Shown here one piece after another: positions 1 through 12,037 of a stretch of 64,000 nucleotides of DNA. Both the position numbers and the translations under genes were made by a program. How positions within the stretch are numbered: the stretch's first letter is position 1; the number at the start of each line of letters is the position of its first letter. The DNA lies in contig NC_092520.1 in NCBI RefSeq assembly GCF_037038585.1, positions 188,088,604 through 188,152,603 on the forward strand, given 5' to 3'. This DNA is from Patagioenas fasciata. Lineage: Eukaryota > Chordata > Aves > Columbiformes > Columbidae. The notes under the pieces are model-generated. The model made no database searches and was not told the DNA's origin. It was given only the letters and a program-made list of their open reading frames with translations.

Positions 1-3000
1 TTTTTCCACCTTCTGGAAGAAAACAGCTCTAAAGCCTCTTTTCGTCAAAGGTAACAACCAAGGTCAAACTCTATGTAAATACGTTGAAAAATCAGAGGTA
101 CTTGCAAGTATTAAAAATAACCTACTAAAAAATCCTATTAACATTTCAAATATTTTGGCTGGTATACTGATTATAATGTTTCTTCTGAATCCAGCTTTAA
201 TGTCAAATACAAATGACTTTTGTTGCTGAAACCCAGCAAACAGCTAAATGCATTTGCTGTTGTGAAATCAGAAATTTGGCTGGTTCTGCAAGTACAGCTT
301 CCATACAGCTTTATTTTCTGTTGATTTTTACCAGTATAGATTGTTCCTTAGGCAGGAATAAAGGCATTTATGCAATGGCAAACTACATGAGCTGTCCCCC
401 AGTGAGGTTCAGCTCCTCCACACACCTCCCTGTCCCCAGAAAGGCTTTGATGGAGCCAAGGCAGTGATGGATCCCCTCCAGCCACTGCCCCCAGGACTCT
501 GCTCAGGGAAGGTTTACACATTGCAGTGGAAGAAAGGACTTGAATTAAAATAACTCAGTGCTAAATTGGCCAGTCCTCTCTGCTTAGTTTTGAAGAGTCC
601 CCTTTCCACCCCCTCGTCACCTGACCTCCTTAGAGAGTTTTATAGGAGTAAGATGAATAAAGGGAAAAAAAAGCTATGGAGGCAATAGTCTGGCACGCTG
701 TGATCCACCTTCTAATGAATGCATTGGGATTTATTGTCTTGCTTAATGAAGGCAGAAGAAGCAACTTCTGCCTGGGTCAAGACTGGAAATATTCAAAACT
801 ACTGGTGCAGATTCACACTACAACCAGGAGTATTCAGGTCTTGTACAAATGCCATCACTACCCTGGGCAACGTGGGCTTCAGGACCAATCTTCCCAACCA
901 GGGAGCTCTGCTCTCCCTCAGAAGGTCCTGGCATGGCAGTCAGCGCCTGGCAAGAGAAAGAAACTCCCAAGTCAGACTGGAAGATGCCAAAACTTTGCAG
1001 CTGCTATTTTGGCTCTGATGTTCTGAGTTAGAAGCTGTGAGTCCGTAAAGGACAGCGCAGTGAAAGATGGCCTCACGTTTTTTGTGACCATGTCAAGCTT
1101 ATTTCAAACTAGTGCTAGGAAACTCCACACAGTTTCAAAGCAAACAATTAAGTTGAGGATTACAGCAGTTGTTTTCAAGTGTTCAGTTCTCATATATTGC
1201 ACACAGCAAAGGCAATATTTGCTGGCAATAAAGGGCACTTGACTTCTGGTTCATTCTCCCTTTAGCACTCCTCTTACAGTGATATTGGATACAAAGCCAT
1301 TTTCTTTCATAGGACAATACATGGCAGAATCTAGGATGTAATTTAAGGGGCTCTATTGATATCATAAATTACAAGAAGTCTGCTGGAGCAGTTTATGAAT
1401 GGCAGTAAAATCCTGAAACTGAATTACATCATTAGAATAATGCACCACATACATGTATTATTATTTATAATACAGACCTAGGTATCCCTGTATTTTATAG
1501 ATGAGGAAGAGACTGTAGGACCCTGTGCTAAATAGGAAAAGGAACTCCACAATGTCTTGCTAGCAGATGTGCTCCAATAATGGAATAGAAAAGCAATGTT
1601 TATGAAGATACTTCATAACAGAGGAAAGAAGCCCAGGTTTCTAAGCCTGGCAAAGTGTGATATCACTGCAATGTTTCTACAAGCTCAGGTCATTGTGCCA
1701 CTCTGAGTAATATCTTAGCTCCACATACCAGCATACCGATTTTGAGGAGGACACCGAGGATCTTAATTATTTCGATACACAGAGTCTGTGTCCATATTTG
1801 AGAGTATATACATAAATTTGATTTGGGCAATAGCTATCGACCAGATCACTGTTTGTGCTTTTAAATTATCTGGCTGGTATCATAGCTGAACATAAGCACT
1901 TTAACAATACAGTTGCGCAAAGAAAGACTAGTAAGAAAGCTATAGTCTTACAGAAACAGTCTGTGAACAGTCCTGAATCACTTGCTCTCAGTTCACTTAA
2001 GAATTTAGTTCCCCAAAACAAAGCAATGCATAGCTTGTAGTCGTACTCCAGACTTCCATTTCAGAAATGGACTTTGAAGGGGAAAGACAAAATAGACACA
2101 TTTTTGTAAATATATTCATGTGAAATATGCTTCCTTCTCTGCCTTGCTACACTGTCAAAACAGGACATGAGACTGATAGCTACAGTAATAAGTGTATTTT
2201 TATTCACCTATCAAAAAGTCAATTTGGTAAGCTCAAGCATATAACCCCTTATTTTGAAGAAAGTCTCCAATAAAGTAAATGGACCCTTAATGTAAAGTCT
2301 GCTCCCACCAGCAAGGTTATCAAGAGCAAGGCATATGCCTGCTGACACTGAAAACACCTGGAGCCAAGAACCATCCAGTCTGGAATTTCAGGGCCTAAGG
2401 CAGGTTGTCAGACTCATTTTCACTGGGGGCCACATCAGCCTCGTGGTTGCCTTCAAAGGACTAAGGGTAATTTTAGCACTATATGAATATAGGAGTAGGG
2501 GATCCAGACATCTATTTCTTACTGTATTTCAATACACTGAGCATCAAAAGTGAGTTCCTCTGCAATGGTAAGGCTTAAAGGGCAAGTAAGCTTATTTTAT
2601 CTTGACGCTTGGTAATGGTGGGAATCAAGATATATTAAGAAACATTTCCGGCCTTTTAAATAATAATTTGATTACTTGCCACCAGTAGTGCATTGCCACC
2701 ATTTTACAACTACCAACCTGTTAAAGCACTGACAGACCTGCCATGTTCAGCTGGTCTGTGACAAGCAGGAGGAGCTGAAGCTCCTCACACCTGCATCAGC
2801 CTCTGGAGGAGGAAACACGGGAAGGAAGGGAGGGAAGAATATTTGCGTTTTATTCTCCAGAATTTGACGCAGTTTGAAAGGATCAGAGAGAGAATTATGT
2901 GAGAGAGCTGTTTGAGGAGAAGTACTCATAATTTACCACACTGGAAGCTGCAAATACACTGAGGAGAGTCAGAAATCAGCTCCTGTCTATTCCTGCAGCA

Positions 3001-6000
3001 AGGGTCAGGCTCTGCCAGAGCCCAGCCCAGTACACTCCTGCCTGCTCCTCTGGCTGATGTTCGTACTTCAGCAGAGATCTTCCCACAGGTGCATCAGATC
3101 CCATTTGTGACATTTTGGGATCAAGAATGTACCTTCTTTTGTTTTCCACAGTCCTTGACTTCGGTTGTCTCAGGCTTCCCTTATGCTTGCCCAAAGGCAG
3201 GTCTAGTAACTGCAAAAGAGCAAGTCAAATCTAGTGTAATTTAGAGTGTAAATTCCCAAGTGGAGGCACTGCCCTTTGAGTGTTTATTGCAGAAGATGGT
3301 TCTCTGATCCATGCTTATGGCTGACTGTGCTTACTTTACTTTGCAGTAAGATTAAATTGCTTTGTATCAGTTTGTTATTATAGCGAGCTCGCTGTTTATT
3401 TTAGCTGCCCTGCAGTATAAACTGTTTTCCAGTGGAAATAATAGAAAGATATTTCTGCAATGACTTTGGTTATTCACTTTACTTTCCAAATAGTTCTGTA
3501 GGAATACAGGATTTTTTTCTTAGTGAAGTTCCTCCCCTTAATGATGAGAAATGCACCCATGACACAGACCAACTAATTGATATTATATTGCATTAATTAG
3601 GAAATCTTAATGTTATCATTGTATGTTTTAGAAATATACATTTCCTTAAACTCAGACTATTCCTGGGAGAGTATGTAAAATACTTAGGTAATTGATTTTT
3701 TTCCAAATGTTGTATATTAAACAATTTGGAACCATTTGGTCACTGAAGGCAAGTCCATTACAATTAAATGCAATGTACAAATGTGCATTTATGAAAAATG
3801 CTTCAAACAAAAAATCACCAAACAAACTCCTGTTAACCACTATTCACAAAATTGATGTTCTCACAGGGTTTGTAGTAGTAAGAATCCCTGGCTTGTGCTG
3901 GGCTTTGGCTACCCTCTTGTTCAACCCCTGCTCATGTTCAGTGGGAGGAAGCCTGGGAGGTCTGCAGAGAGGCTTAAGCGCATTCCCAAATCCTTATGGC
4001 TATTGTGGGCAACTAGATTGTGTAACCTTTGTTTTGCACTTATGGATTTTGAACCTGTGAGGTATTAGCTGGCTTGCAAGGTGACTATGTTCTAGATTTG
4101 AGGCAGGATGATGAGGAGATCTGTGTCAGTGCCAAGGAACGAATCAAGGTGGAAAGTGTGACTGGGGAAGAGGTGTCTCTCCCCACAGAGGTGGAAGGAT
4201 TGGCTCACCACCGGAGGCTTTCTTCATTTGACTCTGCCAGTGGTGAGACTGGTTGCAGAAGAGAGCGATTGCTGTCACTGCTACCTGTGTTGCACAGGTA
4301 CACGGTCCTGGGATATCGTTGGGTGGTGATTTAGGGCATGTACATGTTATGTGCTTGAACTCCAGAGACCTAAAAGAGAATAAAAAAATCTAATCCAAGG
4401 AGGAAGTTGTCAAAATCCAAAAGCACTTTGGGAGAGCATTACTTTTTGAATGATTCCTCTTTTGCAAACACAACACCTGTCTAGCAATGTTTGTGCTTTG
4501 ATTCTAGAAAATTAATAGGTACAGTATCACATGAATCAAAGCACTTAACAGAAAACACAGTTTACTGCCTCCTTTCACACAGAGTGAAGTTCCCAACATT
4601 AATATATCTGCTAATCTCAGCAGTTTGTGATGTAGCTTTCTGGATAACCTAGCACCAAAAAACCCATTTTTTTATTAATGAAAATTAACATATTAAGTCC
4701 TACTTAGAAATTAAAGAGAAAAAGATCTTAAGTCTAGGGTCTAGGTGCTGAGGCAAGTGTTAGTTTTTCCAAGGAAGTAAGATGATCAGGATAACTGGCC
4801 ATTCAAATCTTTTGAGATCTACCCTCATATACCCTGATGAACTGTTGTAAAATAGCAGAGTAAAAATAAAAGTAATGGAATTTTCTGAGGAAATCATAAT
4901 ACATGGTAATTAGGGATACTGACATACTAAAGTGCGTGAATTAAATTCATTTATTAGCCACAATCTTAGCACTAACTACATATACTTAGCTATAGGGATC
5001 TTGTTTGGGGGAAAAACACAGTTTGGAAAGTAACTGAGATGACATATCTCAGTGACATTTGAAAACAAATACTGGTTATTTCTTATGATTTGGGGCATTT
5101 CCCCTTCTTATACAAAGTATTGTCTATCAAACTCATAAGCATATGAATCTCTCTGACTATACTATTATTCAATCTGCCTGTTCATAACTCAGCCTCTTAT
5201 TCCATTATAATGCTTCAATGATTCACATGCAATGTTTCCAATCCACTTTTCCTATCTTGTGAAACTTTTTAACAAAATGTTACCATTTGCAGGCACCAGA
5301 TGTTTTGACATAAGGAGAAGCAATATGTAAATTTTAATCCATGCTAGGAACAATAGCCTGGAGGCACCTTTTTCTTAGTACATGAATCATATACTTAGCC
5401 ACAATGTGGTGGATTATATCAAAATCATCACCACTCTGGATACAGAACACTTGTCTTGTGGTTGCCAATTAATGAAACTGATAGATATATTTAACTTGAT
5501 GGGTACCAGTGATTTAACCAATAAGCCTTAGCATACTTCACTGCTGCAGCCTCCTTTACAATTAGACTTTTGGTCTGATGATTATCTCAACTTCATACAT
5601 TTTCCTCTAATCTCCCATTGGTTGTCAGTACAAACAATGCTGACATTAAATCTGTTTGTCTGTCAGTTGCAAATATCACTACTTTTAATCAAGCATGTAT
5701 AACATAGTGCTTTTCTACTCTCTGAAATAACTTTTGATTTTATTTTCTGATGCTGTTTATTTAATCGTTAAGTGTCTGAGTCTGCAACAGGCTGAGCATT
5801 GCCTTTCTTCAAAGTGAACTGCAGGCTCTCAGTCCCTCACAAAGGAGCTGAGTACGTTTTATGATCAAATCCCAAGCAAAGCTTCTTTCCATGGCTAATC
5901 ACTGAACTTTAAATAATATTTATAATAATATTCTTGCTTAATACTGATAGGGGTGTCTGAATGATTTGATGAAATAAGAGCCTGGAGAACATCTTTATTA

Positions 6001-9000
6001 CAAATAGAATATTTATCTGATGTACACAAACAATGAGCACTATTTTACATGAAACAATGAACTATTACAAATTTATAGCTGAAATATATATTACTACTCA
6101 AAAACTTTTGCACCATTTCATGCACAGAAAGCACCAAATATCTTCCAAAGAAAGCAGTATTTTTGATATTAGGAATTCAAAATCAAATCTCAATCCTTAC
6201 TTAATTCATTAAGTAAGAGTATCTTTTAGTGCCAAATGCTACCTAATTATCAGCTTTTAAAAATGTTTTACATCTTAAAATACAATATTCTGTTTTTCCT
6301 AGATTGTCTGGGGAACATCTAGTACATTAAAAGGTTTTTGTAGAGCTTCTTAGTGATTTAACTGATATCATCGTGCCTGCTAGCAATTTTGCAACATTCT
6401 GAAAACACTTTCCATAAATCAAAGCCTTAGCAGCAGGAATAAGCAGGTGGCAGGACACCATATTAAAGCCTGTATCAATTATTTTTATTAATGGGAGGCT
6501 ACTGGATCATGATTTATCACAATGGACTAAATGTTTAGCAATTGTGGAGTGTTTTGTCTGTTAGGTATCTCAAATGTTCTAGCTGATCTTATTATATTTT
6601 CTAGTGATGGCATTCTTTGAGGGACCAGATAGAGAAGTTTCACAATGGACATATAAAGAGATGTGTTAATTTCAATCCTTTAATTGTATTCATATAATAA
6701 ACATAAAATACCAGCATGTATAAAATGTAATTTTGAAAAGGTTGCATGTACAGTGTGTAATGAAGTACATTCTGTCTGCATACATTGACTTAGAAAACAG
6801 GATACTATATGGTTAACAATGAAAAATAGTAATTATTATAAAAATATTCTACAGTCTCATAATAGTAATGTAAATGCCTTTACTTATCTAAGAAACTTAA
6901 CATAATTTTAAATTACAATAATTTTACATCCTCCATTGATATATACAGCCCTATTAAAGTCAAAAGGTATTATAATAGCAATGTTCTTATTAAGATTAAA
7001 TGACTGAATTATAATTAGTTATTTTACTACATAAAGCAACCATGTTCCTGTTTGTTAAAACTGTTTGCTCTTGCTGTAGCTTTTCACACTACCCACACTG
7101 TGTGCAATTAAATGATTTAGGTTTCTGTTCTTAGTATAGTATCTATATCCATTTCATGAATTAAACAGGATGTTAATATTTCAACTCCCTTTCCTTTTGT
7201 GTAATTATCAGTCTGCTGTTTTGTGTATTCTGTAAGAATGCTTCCACCAGCTTTGAACAGCTGCTGTTAAAAGCAAGCAAGAACTCATTTAATACATCTT
7301 GACAAAAGTAGCCGGTTCCCCTCACCCCCTGCCCTGCTTGAGGTCAAACTCTATAAGTCTTTAAATTCTTTTCTAGGCCCAGAGCCACAGACATATTATG
7401 TATCTCTTTCATGAGATTTCATTAAACGGATCTCTGCAGGAAACAGCTAAAAAGTGTATTTTGCTTGCATCATGTATTGGCCCAATAAAATTCACTTGGA
7501 CGGCAAAGAAATTCTGCCTGGGGAAGGACGTCAGGATTTATTCCTCTAGTCATGAAATCCCTTTCTTCTGTGCAAGCCAGTGGGATCACGATCTGCTCTC
7601 ACAGTCCTCTCAACTTCACAGCAGCCTCACCAGACCTGGGGTGGGAGAGGGAGTGCTCACTGCAGAAAGTCTAGGGGATGGTTACCAGCACACGCACCTC
7701 CTAAACACCTTTGGTGCCACCTATTTGTCCCTAGAATGTCCTAAATTATTGCTTCTTGCACCCTGTATCACCACTTAGTATCAAGGGTGATGCTGTAATA
7801 CAGGTTATAGTTATTAGTTAAAATACTAATAACGAGGACATCCTACTAGGAAAAGAAAAAAAAAAGAAAATGGTAGTGAAACATTGCCATAGAATACACT
7901 GAGAGATACACTTACAGGTATGGATACATTTAGTGTTTTGGGCAAGGGGGTTGGGGATTTTGTGTGAATGAAGACAGCTTGGATATGTTTAATGATAGAT
8001 GCAATACTGTATATTGCAAAAGGAGCATTCACTATCTTCTGTTAGGTTTCTTGTGAAGGAAGAGAAAAAAGAAATAGGAAAAAAAAACAACTAATGCTTC
8101 CGATTGAAGCAACTGTCAGAAGAATGAAAAGCAACTTTTAAAAATTTAATGGATACACTGTAATGTTTTTTTAGAACAGTGTTTATAAAAGTCATAAAAT
8201 TCAAGATGTTATTTAAAGTCAATGTAGTTCAGAAGTATGGCCTAACTCCCATGTAAAAGTTCAATGGGAAAATCATGTAATGCATTCATATTTAATTTAT
8301 TTTTCTCCATTATGAGCAATGCACAGTGGTGTATTTAAAACTAATGTAGTAGAAACTTCAGTACAAGGACAAATGGCATTTGATATCAACCAAGTATCCT
8401 CTCCTTTCATCAGCTGAAATGGACAATACACATCCTACTCTAGACATGATGTGAATATAAATGTTACTTTTAATTCATCACATTTTGTATTTAAATGTCG
8501 ATATTAGTTAGTCTTTGGCAAAACTGTGACAAAGCAGTTCCTCTTGTAATACATTCAATTTATAGAAGCACTCTGATTAAAAGGCCAATCACTTCTATTT
8601 TCCATTACCTTTGGTTAATACTCGTTTGTCTTTCCATTCCAGAAAGACCATTTTTTGTTGTTATTATTTTTAACTATGAAGTGGAAGTGTATCTTAGCCT
8701 CTTCTGATGGTCAAGTGTGTGCGGGGCTATCTGGGACCCCACACATACACAACAAGAAGACCAGTTCTGCTTCATACACCTTACATGTAAGCATTTTGCA
8801 TAGGCTCAGAGAAATCCTTGGGTTTCCTAAAAACGTAACTATTCTTGTGAAATCAGATACCCCATTATCTTTAATAGACATCCGGATGTAATTTATTATC
8901 CCGCTGCTAACTTTCCAATTCGTAAACTATTGTGGCACTGAGTTGGTCATGAATGGGCTACAGCCCTGAAGGAACACAAAGCTCAGAAGAACTGTGAGGT

Positions 9001-10154
9001 ACCAATAACAGAAGAGAGAGCAGGAAAAAAAACAGTTGCTCTGTTCTCGGATATGTTCAAATGCATTTAAAATGTGCACATCTCTTCTTACTATCTCAAA
9101 TCCTGTGACACTTCTGGGGTATGAGGCAGGCTCAGTAACAGCAAAACATTTTCAGAACATATTTTGAATCATTAGAGCACTCTGTAATGTGATCTTTTTG
9201 CTCTGATTGAGGAAGAGTTATGAAGAACCTGTGCTGGTTTATTTTCCTGTGTATTAATATTACAATTAGAATGATTGCACTCAGTGTCCTCCAGGAACAC
9301 ACATCACCCTCCAGAAATTCACTATGTGTACAAATGGTATGCCTTCTGCTACCCTCTAACTGCCAACCCTTTACTGACTCATCAAAACACATTTTCTGAA
9401 CACCCCTTCCTAGCAAGCTAGTTATGAGAAGCAGTGCATCACATCAGCACTTCTGAATATCCCCTTTGCTTTGAAAACTCTTCATTTTCACGTCTTCTGT
9501 AGTGAAGCCAAAGCCAAATTTGAAATTAAATTCTCTTTGTTTCAAGTGTATGCAACGAGGATCTAGTAATTTCCCTCTGTTTCCAAATGGATCAAAGTCA
9601 TGTGTATGGATAAAGCAGAGTCCCTTTGGTAAAATCTTACTGAGCTGCCAAAGGACACTGAAAGCTTTGTCCAGAAGCACACTGTTGTGTCCCTGAATTC
9701 TGATCGCTTCCGCACAGAAAAGGACACAGTTTGTATACTCTTGGAATAAGCAGCTGACATAGCACTGTTTCCAACAGTGCTTGTTTTAAATTGTACTAAT
9801 TGTAACACGGAGCATCTTTGTTGACCCTTGCACATCTGTACCGTCTCTCTGTTGAAATGTCCTATCTTTTTCTGTCCGAGTTCATTTTAGTCTCTGCCAT
9901 TATGTTAGTTTCCATTTTTCTTCTGTATCATTAAAACATGTATTAAAAGTCTGATAATTTTCTACAAATTTGTAAAAAAAGGAATTCCACTAAAAGCTCA
10001 ATGGATTTTCTCCTTTTAGAGACAAGCCTACACGGTTTAAATTTCATGCTCACTTCACCTGTGCAAAAGCATTACTGTTTGTTTTTGAAGAATTTAGAAC
10101 CTGTAAAATATGTATAGTTCCCAGCTTAAATAGTGCCCTATTGCTTCATGTTTT
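1..10154. other. 3' flanking DNA, no gene supported
   Basis: AT-rich sequence with scattered short open frames on both strands but no exon with recognisable protein similarity. The only frame with unusual composition is 4074-4334 (see findings). A 22-bp palindrome is at 6196-6217. In mammals the next gene on this side of TFEC is MDFIC; no MDFIC-like sequence was noticed here. Confidence 0.7.
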
Positions 10155-10588
10155 GTAGAATTTTTATTTATATATATATAAAAAAAGAAATTAAAAGATT
10201 ACTAAAACAAGCTTATAGCAGAGAATAGTAAATGCAGATTGAAGACAGATTTTTAATATACTTTTGTAACATGGTTATTCCTTTTGTGGTAACTATTTAG
10301 ATAGTGCTGCAAAAAGTCATGGAACAATAATAAAAACAATCCCAGTGAAGAAAGATTTGTGCAAATGTCAGCTGTGGACAGAGGATGTGAATTTGGAGCA
10401 AACTGATATGACTTCATGTCCACCTAGTATTCCTGTGAAGTAAGGGTTGATTTAAACCCTCATCATGTAGTAACTTATCTTCACAGTGGCTCTCCTTATT
10501 TGTATTTAAAATAAGCACAAACACTATGCTTACATTCAACTCAGTCTTTTAGCAAGTGGTTTAGAGAAGTATGAGCCCCTTTCTGCTT
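10155..10588 (-). other. TFEC: Probable TFEC 3' untranslated region
   Basis: This is AT-rich sequence immediately after the TAA stop on the minus strand, without further reading frame. The proposed end rests only on the first AATAAA found downstream. A longer 3' UTR using a more distal site cannot be excluded. Confidence 0.45.
10173..10178 (-). terminator. Candidate polyadenylation signal AATAAA for TFEC
   Basis: On the minus strand the sequence reads TATATAAATAAAAATTC. It is the first canonical AATAAA about 410 bases past the stop codon. A cleavage site would lie roughly 15-25 bases further on, near 10155. The hexamer is common by chance in AT-rich DNA. Confidence 0.4.
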
Positions 10589-10969
10589 TTATAAATCATC
10601 TCCGTCATCTGTGCTAAAGCTGCTTCTCCTGCTGCTCTCTTTCGATGCAGCTGGGGATGTGGAGGACAGGAGTGGGTCTGTTCCAAAGGGTGACACCGTA
10701 TCATCCAGTAAAATTTCTTCTAGCCGTTGTTCCTCTTTTAATGCTGCACTGAAGGACAAATCCGTGAAGTGTGAAAGTGGATCAGAAAAGGCTGTAGATC
10801 CATCGCAAACATCAGAATTTGGTCCATGTGCCAGAGGCATTTGTTGAGAGTAGTCTACAGAGTTCTCCTCTGGATAAGACTGTTGCTTGATGACCTGTGC
10901 AGCTAAATCGACAGCACCGAGTGAAGACATGATTGGAAGGCCATGTGCACGTGCCTGGATCTCTAACTC
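10589..10969 (-). CDS. TFEC: TFEC terminal coding exon: zipper end and C-terminal domain
   Basis: The acceptor is tgaaatattag|GAGTTA in phase 0, and the exon ends at TAA (10589-10591). It encodes residues 260-385: [13 protein letters not shown] closes the zipper, then comes a polar linker ([21 protein letters not shown]), an acidic/hydrophobic segment with [16 protein letters not shown] (about 327-342) and [16 protein letters not shown]. The tail has [15 protein letters not shown]. The serine cluster SSRRSS (371-376) aligns with MITF SSRRSSMS, phosphorylated by AKT/GSK3-type kinases. The acidic DDGDDL end resembles the human TFEC end DDGDEL and differs from MITF. It could be read only from the bird lineage, since several linker residues differ from human. 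Confidence 0.97.
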   Translation of the reverse strand, partial: ELEIQARAHGLPIMSSLGAVDLAAQVIKQQSYPEENSVDYSQQMPLAHGPNSDVCDGSTAFSDPLSHFTDLSFSAALKEEQRLEEILLDDTVSPFGTDPLLSSTSPAASKESSRRSSFSTDDGDDL

Positions 10970-11889
10970 CTAATATTTCAAACAAAAACAATTAGATGAT
11001 GACTTTAAAAATGAAACAGTGTCTTCAGAACTATTGCAATAAGTATATGGATCATACATGCAAATTAATTTAACCTTTTGTCCGGTTGTGAGACTAGATT
11101 TTAAAATACAAAATTGTTAAGCGATGGAAATTTACCACTTGAGTGTTTTTTATTTCCCCTCCTGTCATTAAACAAGCATCCTATGGGAATATAGACATAG
11201 GACAGCGTCTTTAAAACCATTGCATATGGAACCCAATAAAGGTGACACAAAAACTTTGCAACTTTCTGGCTCATTATGCACTGCTATCCAGAAAAACAGA
11301 AGAAAATTTCCTTGATGATGCTTATGGTATACAGATAGATATATGTGCAAATCACCATATACAAGATGAAGGACTTTAAGTCTGTCTATCTATTTGTCTC
11401 GTCTTCATATGTGTCTGTATTTAAATTGTGCATTTCAGCCATGCAGGGCCATGTTTTGCTACTTTAGGTCACAAGAAGATACGGCATGGTGCACTATACC
11501 CAAGGAAGTGAAATGTGTGAAATGGTTACAAAGGAAAGACAAAAGTACTGAAGGGAATTTTGTGTCTAGTATTGATTTTTGGCTGCAGAGATATAATTTT
11601 TCCTTTCTTTTTTTTGTCTTTTTCTGGCTCTGATACATACATAAGGAAACTATTTGTACAAATACTTCATTAAATTTCCATGTATTCCTTTATGTAAAGT
11701 CTAATTAGCAAAGGAATTTCCTAGAAATCTAAAAAGTACCCCCTCCCCAATACACACAGCAATAACTAGGGAAAGCCAATTCATCTTTAATAAATGCCAT
11801 TTGGGGAAAAATTATATAGATTAATAAAATTTGACGAGGGATAAGTACTGAGAAAGCTTTGTAGTTCATAGCGATGCTCTTATACAAAC
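10970..11889 (-). other. TFEC: TFEC intron 7
   Basis: 0.9-kb intron between the 148-bp exon and the terminal exon. It carries one copy of the 28-bp direct repeat at 11675-11702. No exon or mobile element was seen. Confidence 0.9.
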
Positions 11890-12037
11890 CTGAATTCGGA
11901 GTAGAAGTCTTCTGTTAGCATGCTCTAATTTCTTCTGTCTGTGTTCTAATTCTCTAGCTCTCTGTTGTTCTTTTTGTAGCCACTTGATGTACTCCACTGA
12001 TGCTTTTAAAATAGTTCCTTTGTTCCAGCGCATATCA
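11890..12037 (-). CDS. TFEC: TFEC coding exon 7: loop, helix 2, leucine zipper (148 bp)
   Basis: The acceptor is cattctgcag|TGATAT, and the donor CAG|GTTTGT is weak beyond the GT. The 148 bp equal the MITF exon length. One base completes Pro210, and residues 211-259 begin [20 protein letters not shown] and continue through the coiled-coil [20 protein letters not shown] to RRLLLRIQ. Loop and helix 2 are nearly identical across MiT/TFE proteins. The zipper contains the EQQRA.ELE..QKKLE segment where the family has an extra three-residue register shift that restricts dimerisation to family members. A 28-bp direct repeat lies on each side of this exon (see findings). Confidence 0.97.

Noticed and set aside
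7398-7778. 126-codon open frame on the plus strand
   Set aside because: No recognisable domain, composition typical of translated non-coding DNA, and no splice or promoter context.
10948-10953. CACGTG inside the terminal TFEC exon
   Set aside because: It is fully explained by the conserved codons for QARAH; no reason to call it a binding site.
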